Part shown: in pieces, positions 1 through 5,376 of the stretch
Layout of the letters: each line of letters opens with the position of its first letter
Numbering within the stretch: the stretch's first letter is position 1
From: an uncultured Bacteroidota bacterium
Lineage (GTDB): Bacteria > Bacteroidota > Bacteroidia > Bacteroidales > 4484-276
DNA: 5,376 nt
Direction of reading: 5' to 3'
Assembly (NCBI GenBank): GCA_903930725.1
Contig: CAIYZW010000371.1
Location: 1-5,376 of the forward strand
Made by a program: the position numbers and the translations under genes
Notes under the pieces: generated by a model
The model's database searches: none
Seen by the model: the letters and a program-made list of their open reading frames with translations, nothing else
Told to the model about the DNA's origin: nothing

Positions 1-3000
1 CTGATGAGATCTTCCGCATCCTCGAAATTGATCTCATCAACGGCACTCCTAAAGTCTCCGAAGGGATTGATTTTATTGCACCCGAATTTCGGTCCATGGC
101 AACGATTGCCATTCAACGCGCCATCGAATTTGGTGAGCCTTACGACCAGGAATGGCAGGTAATTACGGCAAAAGGAAATAAGCGCTGGGTTAACGCAATT
201 GCAACCCCACAACTCGAAAACGGCAAAACAAGATTTGTTTCGGGTTCATTTCAGGATATCACCGAACGAAAGCAGGCCGAAGAAGCCTTGCAAAAAAGTG
301 AAGAAAATCTGTCCATTACCCTCCATTCGATTGGTGATGGCGTAATTACAACTGATAAAAACGGATTGGTTGTTGGTATGAATCCTGTTGCCGAAAAGCT
401 TTGTGGCTGGCAGTTGGCCGAAGCAGCAGGCAGGAAGTTATCCGAAGTTTTTAACATCATTAATGCCGAAACCCGTGAGGCGGTTGCCGATCCTGTGAAA
501 AAAGTTCTCGAAAAAGGCGAAATAGTGGGGCTGGCAAATCACACCGTTTTGATTTCGCGAAATGGAACCGAATACCAGATTGCCGACAGCACCGCCCCTA
601 TAAAAAACAAAAAGGATGAAATTACTGGTGTGGTTTTGGTTTTTTCGGATATAGCCGAGACCTACATTTCACAAAAGCAAATCGCAGAAAGTGAAGAGCG
701 GTTTCGTGGTTTGTTAAATAACCTTGAAGCCGGAATTGTAGTTCATGCACCGGATACTTCCATTGTCATGAATAATCCCAGAGCATCGGTATTATTGGGG
801 TTAACCGACGATCAGATGAAAGGCAAAACGGCCATTGATCCAGCCTGGAAATTCGTAAATGAAGAAAATACACCGCTCATCCTTGATGAATATCCCGTAA
901 ACCGGATTGTAATCAGTAAAACTCCAGTCAAAAATCAGATCCTGGGCATCCGGCAACCCGGCAGAAATGATATTGTCTGGGTTTCTGTAAATGGCTTTCC
1001 GGTACTTAATAACACTGGCGAAATTACCGAAATAGTCATCAGTTTTATTGACATCACCCATCTTAAAGAGTCTGAAAACTTACTAAAAATAAGCGAACAA
1101 ATTAAATCGGAACTATCAGATAAATTAAACGAAGCTCAGAAAATGGCCATAATTGGTAGCTGGGAGTGGAATTTAAAAACAAACGAAGTCTGGTGGTCCG
1201 ACGAGACCTATGCCATATTTGGTGTATCAAGCCACGATTTCATACCAGGTTTTGAGACAAATGGAAAATTCATTCATCCCGATGATCTCGATAATTATGG
1301 CAAATCATTCACCCATTCATTGGAAACAGGTGAAAATTTAGATAAAATTTTCAGGATAAATACACCCGCAGGCGAGCTTAAGTACATCAGTAGTAAAGGA
1401 AAAGTCATATTTGACGATTCCGGGCTGCCGGCTCGTTTCATCGGGACTGTTATGGACATCACAGCGCATCAGAAAGCCGAACTATTACTTCACGAAAAAA
1501 CAAATGAAATTGAAGCCCAAAACGAAGAATACCAGCAAATTAACGAAGAGCTTAATCAGACAAACCAGGAATTAGCCGAAGCAAAAGAAATCTCTGAAAA
1601 AAATGAAGCCAGGTTAAAAATGGCTTTGGTGGTAAGCAAATCTGGTGTCTGGGACTGGGATATTCTGAAAAATACTTTTTATTGGTCCGATGAATTTCTG
1701 CAGATATTTGGATTACCGGAAAATACAATTGCCGGATTTGAGGCCTGGACTAAAGCACTGCATCCTGATGATATTGAAAAGGCTTCAGTAAAAATTCAGG
1801 AAGCAATCGAAAACCATACGGAACTGATGAGCGATTACCGGATTATTCTTCCCGGCAATGAAATCAGGTGGATCAGGTCAACCGGACATGTTAGTTATGC
1901 TAACAACAAACCGGTAAGAATGATTGGCCTGTGCATGGATATTACATCTCAAAAAACGGCCGAACAGGAATTATTTTTATCCAAAGTACGAGCCGAAGAA
2001 AGCGAAAAGTTGTTAGCCAAAATAGCTGATAATTTTCCCAATTCATTTGTATCAGTAATCGAAAAGGATTTGACGGTTGGTTTTTCGGGAGGACAGGAGT
2101 TTAAACGACAGAATCTGAATCCCAACGATTTTATAGGCTTAACTATTGAACAGGTTTTTGGTGAGTTTTCGACAATGGTCAGAGAAAACTATTTAAAAAC
2201 ATTTGATGGCATCGAAACTACATTTGAGCTTTTTATCAATAACCAATTTCAACTCTACAAAACGGTTCCATTATTTGATGAGCAAAAGAACATTACACGG
2301 ATTTTATCAGTTGTCGAAAATATTTCTGAACGTAAGCTTGCTGAAAATGCTCTAAAGGAGAGTGAAGAAAAATATCGCCTGGCTGAAATAGATTTGCTGG
2401 AAGCACAACAATTGGCAAATATCGGGAGCTGGCATTGGGACCTTAAAACTGGCCTTGTAGCATGGTCAAAAGAGCTTTATAAAATAAATGGCCATAATCC
2501 CGACATTCCTGTACCCGTTTTTGCTGATATGGAATCTTACTATACCGCCGAAAGCTGGAAAGTAATAAATGAAGCAGTAGTAAGGACTTTTAATACAGGT
2601 AAACCCTACAACCTTGACTTTGAAATGGTAAAACCTGACGGCACTATTATATTTACAAATACCCGTGGTAGCGCCAATTATAATGGAGCAGGGGAATTGG
2701 TAAGCTTACACGGTACAGTTCAGGACATCACCGAACGAAAGCGTTTAGAAGATGTGCATACTTTCCTGAGCACCTCCGGTTACCCTGGCTCTGATGAAAA
2801 TTTCTTTGAATCGCTGGCGAAATACCTGGCCACAATTTTGGATTCGGAATACGTTTGCATCGACAAACTCGAAGGCGATGGACTTACTGCCCAAACGGTT
2901 GCCATTTATAACGAAGGCAAATTTGATCCAAACGTTTCATACACCCTTAGAGAGACCCCTTGTGGCGATGTGGTAGGAAAAACCATTTGTTGCTTTCCTG

Positions 3001-5376
3001 CAAATGTATGCCAGTTATTCCCGCACGACCAGGCACTTCAGGAGTTGAAGGCACATAGTTATATTGGCACAACGCTTTGGAGTTACGATGGGAAACCCAT
3101 CGGTCTGATTGCCATTATCGGACAAAAACCATTGAAAAATGCTGGTTTTGCCGAAAACGTTTTAAAGTTGGTGGCTATTCGCGCTGCCGGCGAACTTGAA
3201 CGCATGCAATCGGAAAAAGCCCTAAAGGAAAGTGAAGAACGTTTCAAAAACATGTTTGAGCGGCACAGTTCAATTATGTTGCTCATCGAACCGGAATCGG
3301 GCAGGATCATTGGAGCCAACGAAGCATCTGCCGGTTTTTATGGTTACAGCAAGTCGAAACTGCTTACCATGCGGATTGACGAAATTAACACCCTCTCGCC
3401 CGAACAGGTAAAAATGGAACGCGAACATGTAGTTCACGAAGAAAGGAGTTATTTTGTTTTCCCGCACAGGTTAGCCAGCGGCGAATTGCGCACAGTTGAA
3501 GTTCATTCGTCGCCAATTGTTTTTGAAGATCATCTAATACTTTTCTCGATCATACATGACATTACCGATCGAAAAAAAGCTGAAGAAGCAATTATTGAAA
3601 GCGAAGAGAAATTCAGAACCATTTTCGAAAATACAATGGTCGGAAAATCTATAACATACTTAAACGGTACGATAAAAACCAACAACGCATTTTCCAGGAT
3701 TGTTGGCTATTCCGAAGATGAGTTATCAAAAATGAAATGGCAAACAATTACTCATCCCGACGATGTTTCCAGAGATGAAGGAATAGTTAAAGCTATATTA
3801 TCAAGCGGGAAATCTTTTGAAAGATGGGAAAAAAGATATTTTAAGAAAAGCGGAGATTTGGTTTGGGTTGATATCAGTACAACCTTGCAAAAGGACCAGC
3901 AAGGTAATCCCTTGTTTTTTATAACATCTGTTATTGATATTACCGAGCGCAAGAAAGCAGAAGAAAAATTGAAAGAAAGCGAATTGAAGTATCGGTCACT
4001 CATCGAAAATTCGAGTGATGCCATTTTTTGTGTAGATGAAAAGGGAGAATATAAATTTACGAATCATCTGTTTGCTTCAACTTTTGGAAAATCTCCTGAA
4101 GATTTTATCGGTAAAACGTTCTGGGATATTTATGATAAACAGCAGGCCGATTACCGCTATGAAGCAACAAAAAGAGTATTTCATACAGGCAAAAGCGAAA
4201 CCATTGAGGTTGAAGTTACTTTACCGGATAAAACTTTATACTTTCTGGCCACAGCAAATCCTATTAAAGATGAGACAGGCAAAGTAATTTTATGTCTAAC
4301 CCACGCTGCCGACATTACCAAAATTAAAATGGTTGAGCTGGAATTACAAAAAGCCAAAGAACGAGCCGAAGAATCCGACCAGCTCAAATCAGCATTCCTT
4401 GCCAATATGAGCCACGAAATCCGTACACCGATGAATGGCATTTTAGGATTTGCCGATCTTTTAAAGGAACCAAATCTTACCGGAGAGGAGCAACAAAAGT
4501 ATATTAGCGTTATCGAGAAAAGCGGGGCAAGGATGCTCAATATTATCAACGATATTATTGATATCTCCAAAATTGAAGCAGGCCTGATGAAAGCAGAGAT
4601 ACAAGAGTCGAATATTAATGCGCAAATCGAGTACATTTATACCTTTTTCAAGCCAGAGGTCGAAGCCAAAGGAATGAAGTTTCTTTTCAGAAATACCTTA
4701 CCGGCAAAAGAGGCCATCATTCAAACCGACCGCGAAAAATTATACGCCATATTTACCAACCTGGTAAAAAATGCCATAAAATACACCAATGAAGGTTTCA
4801 TCGAATTTGGGTATTCGGTAGAGATGCAGAATTCTGCGTCTCTACGGTTTTACGTTAAAGACACCGGCATCGGAATTCCAAAAGACAGGCAGGAGGCCAT
4901 TTTCGAACGTTTTGTACAGGCCGACATCGAAGATAAAAAGGCACGGCAGGGGGCGGGATTGGGTTTGGCTATTACCAAATCATACATCCAAATGCTGGGT
5001 GGCAAAATATGGGTCGAAAGCGAAGAAGGAATCGGCTCAACATTTTATTTCACCTTGCCGTACAATCCAAAACCACAAGAAAAACCCACGGTCAAAAAGG
5101 TGGTTTCGATTCAGGAAACCGGGAACATTACCAATCCACTACATAAAAGATTGAAAATCCTCATCGCTGAAGACGATGAAACTTCGGAGAAACTAATTTC
5201 GATAATTGTCAATATGTTTGGGCGTGAAATAATTAAAGCACACAACGGCCTTGCGGCTATTGAAGCCTGCCAGGAAAATCAGGATATTGATCTGATTTTG
5301 ATGGATATTCAAATGCCCGTGATGGGAGGTTATGAAGCCACCCAGAAAATCCGCCTGTTCAACAAAGAGGTTATCA
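1..5376 (+). CDS. Multi-PAS/GAF hybrid sensor histidine kinase, partial at both ends
   Basis: This is one continuous open frame (complete codons 3-5375, 1,791 residues, no stop) with neither start nor stop codon in the window. Seen in order: ten PAS domains with a GAF domain between PAS 7 and PAS 8, then HisKA/DHp (His1471), HATPase_c, and a truncated receiver (Asp1768). By family knowledge it autophosphorylates on histidine using ATP and relays phosphate to its own receiver; a further phosphotransfer protein or output domain may follow. No transmembrane segment is visible, so this portion is probably cytoplasmic. Most PAS domains end in a DIT-(E/D)-RK-like motif followed by a charged helix of the LKESEEKF type, which is the usual signal-transmitting linker. 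The protein is far longer than typical hybrid kinases. Its signal and its regulon cannot be told from the sequence. Kinase class is near certain; which subfamily is unknown. Confidence 0.97.
3..272 (+). other. PAS domain 1 (PAS_3-like), N-terminally truncated by the window edge
   Basis: Residues 1-90. The opening N-terminal strands of the fold lie upstream of the window. What remains runs from DEIFRILEID through SEGIDFIAPEFR, the GEPYDQEWQV strand and the KGNKRWVNA strand to the closing GSFQDITERK. This matches PAS_3-type sensors, in which a 'G-pyD-E' strand is followed by a 'G-rWV' strand and the DIT motif. The helix after it (QAEEALQKSEENL) links to PAS 2. No ligand can be inferred. Confidence 0.85.
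250..273 (+). repeat. Direct repeat copy A: PAS exit motif
   Basis: These 24 bases, coding for the QDITERK exit of PAS 1, match 2719-2742 (the exit of PAS 7) at 23 of 24 positions. The single difference is a synonymous T/C at 257/2726 in the Asp codon. Protein conservation explains part of this, but the codon-level identity suggests duplication or gene conversion between domains. Confidence 0.7.
309..659 (+). other. PAS domain 2
   Basis: Residues 103-219. It opens with LSITLHSIGDGVITTDKNG, then NPVAEKLCGW, and later VGLANHTVLISRNGTEYQI, DSTAPIKN and GVVLVFSDIAE. This wording (GD-VI-TD-G, mNPvAe-L-Gw, LanhT-LisR-G-E, APIK, GvVLVFsD) is that of a widespread PAS type in bacterial sensor kinases and cyclic-di-GMP enzymes. 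The exit motif is degenerate: SDIAETYISQKQ replaces the usual DITERKxAE. Confidence 0.9.
696..1067 (+). other. PAS domain 3
   Basis: Residues 232-355. It begins ERFRGLLNNLEAGIVVHAPD and carries a DPAWKFVNEENTPL stretch, then DEYPVNRI, VKNQILGIRQPGRND, IVWVSVNGFPV and FIDITHLKESE. The W-F--E---PL----P pattern before a 'G-RQP' strand is characteristic of one recognisable PAS subtype. It is followed by a longer helical linker (residues 356-377) than most other PAS domains here have. The ligand is unknown. Confidence 0.88.
1134..1469 (+). other. PAS domain 4 (PAS_3 type)
   Basis: Residues 378-489. It shows the PAS_3 hallmarks: AQKMAIIGSWEWNLKT, VWWSDETYAIFG, the FIHPDDL motif, a strand with FRINTPAGELKYI, and the exit RFIGTVMDIT. 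Its opening block resembles that of PAS 7 (AQQLANIGSWHWDLKT), so the two may be old duplicates, although those positions are conserved across the family. The domain leads straight into the long coiled coil. Confidence 0.92.
1470..1607 (+). other. Coiled-coil linker between PAS 4 and PAS 5
   Basis: Residues 490-535 are almost all helix formers, rich in Glu, Gln, Asn and Lys with spaced Leu/Ile/Ala and no Pro or Gly. A representative part is NEEYQQINEELNQTNQELAE. In Bacteroidota kinases a very similar helix usually sits just before the HisKA domain; here it lies mid-protein and divides the sensor series into two blocks. Its likely role is dimerisation and signal transmission (inference). Confidence 0.8.
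1608..1955 (+). other. PAS domain 5 (PAS_3 type)
   Basis: Residues 536-651. Motifs seen are LKMALVVSKSGVWDWDILKN, FYWSDEFLQIFGLPE, the LHPDDI motif, a strand with YRIILPGNEIRWI, and the exit RMIGLCMDITSQKTAEQEL. These are the standard PAS_3 landmarks. A short helix (residues 652-668) joins it to PAS 6. Confidence 0.92.
2007..2336 (+). other. PAS domain 6 (divergent)
   Basis: Residues 669-778. It starts KLLAKIADNFPNSFVSVIEK, then VGFSGGQEFKR, DFIGLTIEQVFGEF, a Phe-rich strand with TFELFINNQFQLYKTVPLFD, and exits as VVENISERKLAENALKESEE. The 'GQE----GL-iEqVFg' segment and the 'vPlfD---i' turn are those of a PAS_4-like fold. The exit has NIS in place of DIT. It is the least typical PAS here, and I am less sure of its subfamily than of its being a PAS. 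Confidence 0.78.
2349..2369 (+). repeat. Direct repeat copy A: ALKESEE linker helix
   Basis: These 21 bases encode ALKESEE in the helix after PAS 6. They match 3219-3239, the same helix after the GAF domain, at 19 of 21 positions, and both differences are synonymous third positions. Similar but weaker copies follow PAS 1 and PAS 9. Confidence 0.65.
2391..2741 (+). other. PAS domain 7 (PAS_3 type)
   Basis: Residues 797-913. It opens AQQLANIGSWHWDLKTG, then VAWSKELYKINGH, the TGKPYNLDFEMVKPDG strands, a strand ending TNTRGS, and the exit SLHGTVQDITERK. The usual HPDD motif is replaced by YYTAESW, a variation known in this subtype. The DNA for its exit motif (2719-2742) is nearly identical to that of PAS 1 (250-273). 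Confidence 0.92.
2719..2742 (+). repeat. Direct repeat copy B: PAS exit motif
   Basis: This is the partner of 250-273, with 23 of 24 bases identical. Here it codes for the exit of PAS 7, immediately before the GAF domain. Confidence 0.7.
2751..3209 (+). other. GAF domain with cysteine cluster
   Basis: Residues 917-1069. It begins with a helix (ENFFESLAKYLATIL), followed by SEYVCIDKL, TLRETPCGDVV, ICCFPANVCQLFPHD, HSYIGTTLWSYDGKPIGLIAI and the closing helix VLKLVAIRAAGELERM. The TPC-dV / C-fP / FP-D / SYiG-pL / G-piGliai / RAa-ELeR pattern is that of the GAF type commonly paired with PAS domains in sensor kinases. Cysteines fall at residues 952, 987, 996, 997 and 1003. As I recall the family, the TPC cysteine and one of the CC pair are commonly conserved, while the others look variable. 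GAF domains bind small molecules or chromophores; none can be named here. Confidence 0.88.
3219..3239 (+). repeat. Direct repeat copy B: ALKESEE linker helix
   Basis: This is the partner of 2349-2369 (19 of 21 bases identical), placed between the GAF domain and PAS 8. It encodes the charged signal-transmitting helix. Confidence 0.65.
3237..3575 (+). other. PAS domain 8
   Basis: Residues 1079-1191. It reads ERFKNMFERHSSIMLLIEPE, SGRIIGANEASAGFYGYS, IDEINTLSPEQVKMER, YFVFPHRLASGELRTVEVHS and FSIIHDITDRKKAEEAI. The 'FYGYS...mrIdeIN-LsPeqv...HRLasGE-R-VEVhsSPI...lLFSIIhDITdRK' wording is a very recognisable PAS subtype found in multi-sensor kinases and diguanylate cyclases. The GAF exit helix runs into it directly. 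Confidence 0.93.
3603..3953 (+). other. PAS domain 9
   Basis: Residues 1201-1317. It shows EEKFRTIFENTMVGKSITYL, NNAFSRIVGYSEDEL, the THPDDV motif, a strand with KRYFKKSGDLVWVDI and the exit FFITSVIDITERKKAEEKL. These are canonical PAS landmarks, including the GYS-eEL turn, the HPDD and the DITERK exit. Its exit helix (LKESELKY) leads into PAS 10. Confidence 0.94.
3981..4322 (+). other. PAS domain 10, adjacent to the kinase core
   Basis: Residues 1327-1440. It begins ELKYRSLIENSSDAIFCVDE, then FTNHLFASTFGKSPEDFIGKT, FWDIYDKQQAD, VFHTGKSETIEVEV and the exit LCLTHAADITKIK. The 'IGKTfwDiy' helix is typical of PAS_4-like domains. The exit motif lacks the ERK. The helix that follows (residues 1444-1460) connects this domain to the histidine kinase, so it is the sensor best placed to control kinase activity. 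Confidence 0.9.
4374..4583 (+). other. HisKA / DHp dimerisation and phospho-acceptor domain
   Basis: Residues 1458-1527. The H-box reads SAFLANMSHEIRTPMNGILG, with the phospho-acceptor His1471 (codon 4413-4415) followed by Glu1472 and, three residues on, Thr1475. This E-x-x-T arrangement is used by HisKA-family kinases for autokinase and phosphatase chemistry. The second helix carries GARMLNIINDIIDISKIEAG. All key residues are present, so the domain looks functional. Confidence 0.97.
4722..5063 (+). other. HATPase_c catalytic domain
   Basis: Residues 1574-1687. It starts QTDREKLYAIFTNLVKNAIK, with the N-box Asn1590. The G1 box is DTGIGIP (Asp1620), the F-box FERFVQAD, and the G2 box QGAGLGLAI (from residue 1649). 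It ends GIGSTFYFTLPY. All ATP-binding motifs are intact. Between the N-box and G1 box, codons 1606-1615 coincide with a 28-bp DNA palindrome. The protein there (VEMQNSASLR) lies at the expected beta-hairpin turn and looks a few residues longer than I expect for the family. Confidence 0.97.
4818..4845. repeat. 28-bp near-perfect palindrome inside the coding sequence
   Basis: The left arm GTAGAGATGCAGAA (4818-4831) is the reverse complement of the right arm TTCTGCGTCTCTAC (4832-4845) at 13 of 14 positions. The one mismatch (T4825 opposite G4838) would be a G-U wobble in RNA. The centre is GAATTC. The symmetry stops at both ends (G4817/G4846 do not pair). The ends (GTAGAGA / TCTCTAC, with CGTCTCTAC on the right arm) resemble short dispersed palindromic repeats that I recall from Bacteroidota and cyanobacteria, so this may be a repeat unit inserted in frame. 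That family link is from memory and untested. Confidence 0.75.
5151..5375 (+). other. Receiver (REC) domain, C-terminally truncated by the window edge
   Basis: Residues 1717-1791. It begins LKILIAEDDETSEKLI, with the acidic pocket Glu1723/Asp1724/Asp1725. The phospho-acceptor is Asp1768 (codon 5304-5306) in LILMDIQMPVMGGYEAT. The window ends about 23 residues after this aspartate, before the conserved Thr/Ser and Lys of the fold could be seen. A linker of about 30 residues (1688-1716, with several Lys and Pro) separates it from the ATPase domain. By family logic it receives phosphate from His1471, making this a hybrid kinase. Confidence 0.96.

Noticed and set aside
251..1061. Minus-strand open frames at 251-460 and 801-1061
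   Set aside because: They are opposite PAS 2 and PAS 3, short, and without recognisable motifs or a plausible gene context.
1134..2741. PAS 4 and PAS 7 as a recent tandem duplication, because of matching GSWxWxLKT openings
   Set aside because: The shared residues are the ones conserved across PAS_3-type domains generally, and the rest of the two domains differs widely. Any duplication is old.
3083..4024. Three minus-strand open frames (3083-3319, 3270-3467, 3752-4024) opposite the GAF domain, PAS 8 and PAS 9
   Set aside because: All lie opposite clearly conserved domain-coding sequence, have no recognisable product, and overlap one another in part. They are shadows of the main frame.
4181..4636. 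151-codon open frame on the minus strand opposite the DHp domain, with hydrophobic stretches that resemble membrane segments
   Set aside because: It lies wholly opposite the strongly conserved H-box and the C-terminal part of PAS 10. Hydrophobic residues are expected when charged, Lys/Glu-rich helices are read in antisense. No family resemblance was recognised.
4818..4845. The palindrome as a transcription terminator or operator
   Set aside because: It is in the middle of an intact gene, there is no T-run after it (CGGTTTTACG follows), and no gene starts nearby. A dispersed repeat fits better.
2794..5154. Short plus-strand open frames at 2794-2976, 4036-4287 and 4912-5154 in another frame
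   Set aside because: They overlap the main coding frame inside the GAF, PAS 10 and HATPase/linker regions, where the main frame carries conserved motifs. The alternative products resemble nothing.
1..5376. Possible frameshift or pseudogene
   Set aside because: Fifteen conserved landmarks from residue 85 to residue 1768 all fall in the same frame, with no stop. All catalytic motifs that can be seen are intact.
1..5376. A named ligand (heme, FAD, bilin) for one of the sensor domains, or a novel defence or mobile system
   Set aside because: No diagnostic cofactor motif could be recognised in any PAS domain or the GAF domain, and the window holds only this signalling gene, with no nuclease, transposase, CRISPR or phage feature.

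Overview
The whole window lies inside one very large gene on the + strand. The frame whose first complete codon starts at base 3 stays open to the last base (1,791 complete codons, no stop). Neither the start nor the end of the gene is here. Residue numbers below count from that first complete codon, so residue number equals codon start position divided by 3. The product is a hybrid sensor histidine kinase with a long series of tandem sensor domains. Fifteen landmarks spread along the window (the DIT motifs, GSW motifs, H-box, G2-box and REC motifs) all fall in this frame, so I see no frameshift.

Layout, N to C: a PAS domain cut at its N-terminus (PAS 1); PAS 2; PAS 3; PAS 4 (PAS_3 type); a roughly 46-residue Glu/Gln/Asn-rich coiled coil; PAS 5 (PAS_3 type); a divergent PAS 6; PAS 7 (PAS_3 type); a GAF domain with a cysteine cluster; PAS 8, PAS 9 and PAS 10; a short signalling helix; the HisKA/DHp domain with phospho-acceptor His1471; the HATPase_c catalytic domain with N, G1, F and G2 boxes; a roughly 30-residue linker; and the first two thirds of a receiver (REC) domain with phospho-acceptor Asp1768. 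No hydrophobic stretch in this part looks like a membrane segment, so it probably acts in the cytoplasm, although the unseen N-terminus could carry one.

Working model (family knowledge plus inference): several cytoplasmic signals read by the PAS and GAF modules pass through the helical DIT-ERK linkers to the DHp domain. His1471 is then autophosphorylated by the ATP-binding domain, and phosphate passes to Asp1768 in the attached receiver. No ligand can be assigned from the sequence.

The organism is most likely a member of the Bacteroidota, perhaps Bacteroidales or Marinilabiliales. The clues are the kinase core wording (SDQLKSAFLANMSHEIRTPMNGILGFADLL, given here in two parts in the features; FERFVQADIEDKKA; QGAGLGLAI), the NEEYQQINEELNQTNQEL coiled coil, and AT-leaning base composition. 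This is judgement from family resemblance, not a search.

The most unusual DNA-level feature is a 28-bp near-perfect palindrome at 4818-4845. It sits in frame inside the ATPase domain and resembles dispersed GTAGAGACG...CGTCTCTAC repeats that I recall from bacterial genomes. There is no intergenic space, RNA gene, CRISPR array or mobile-element gene in the window.
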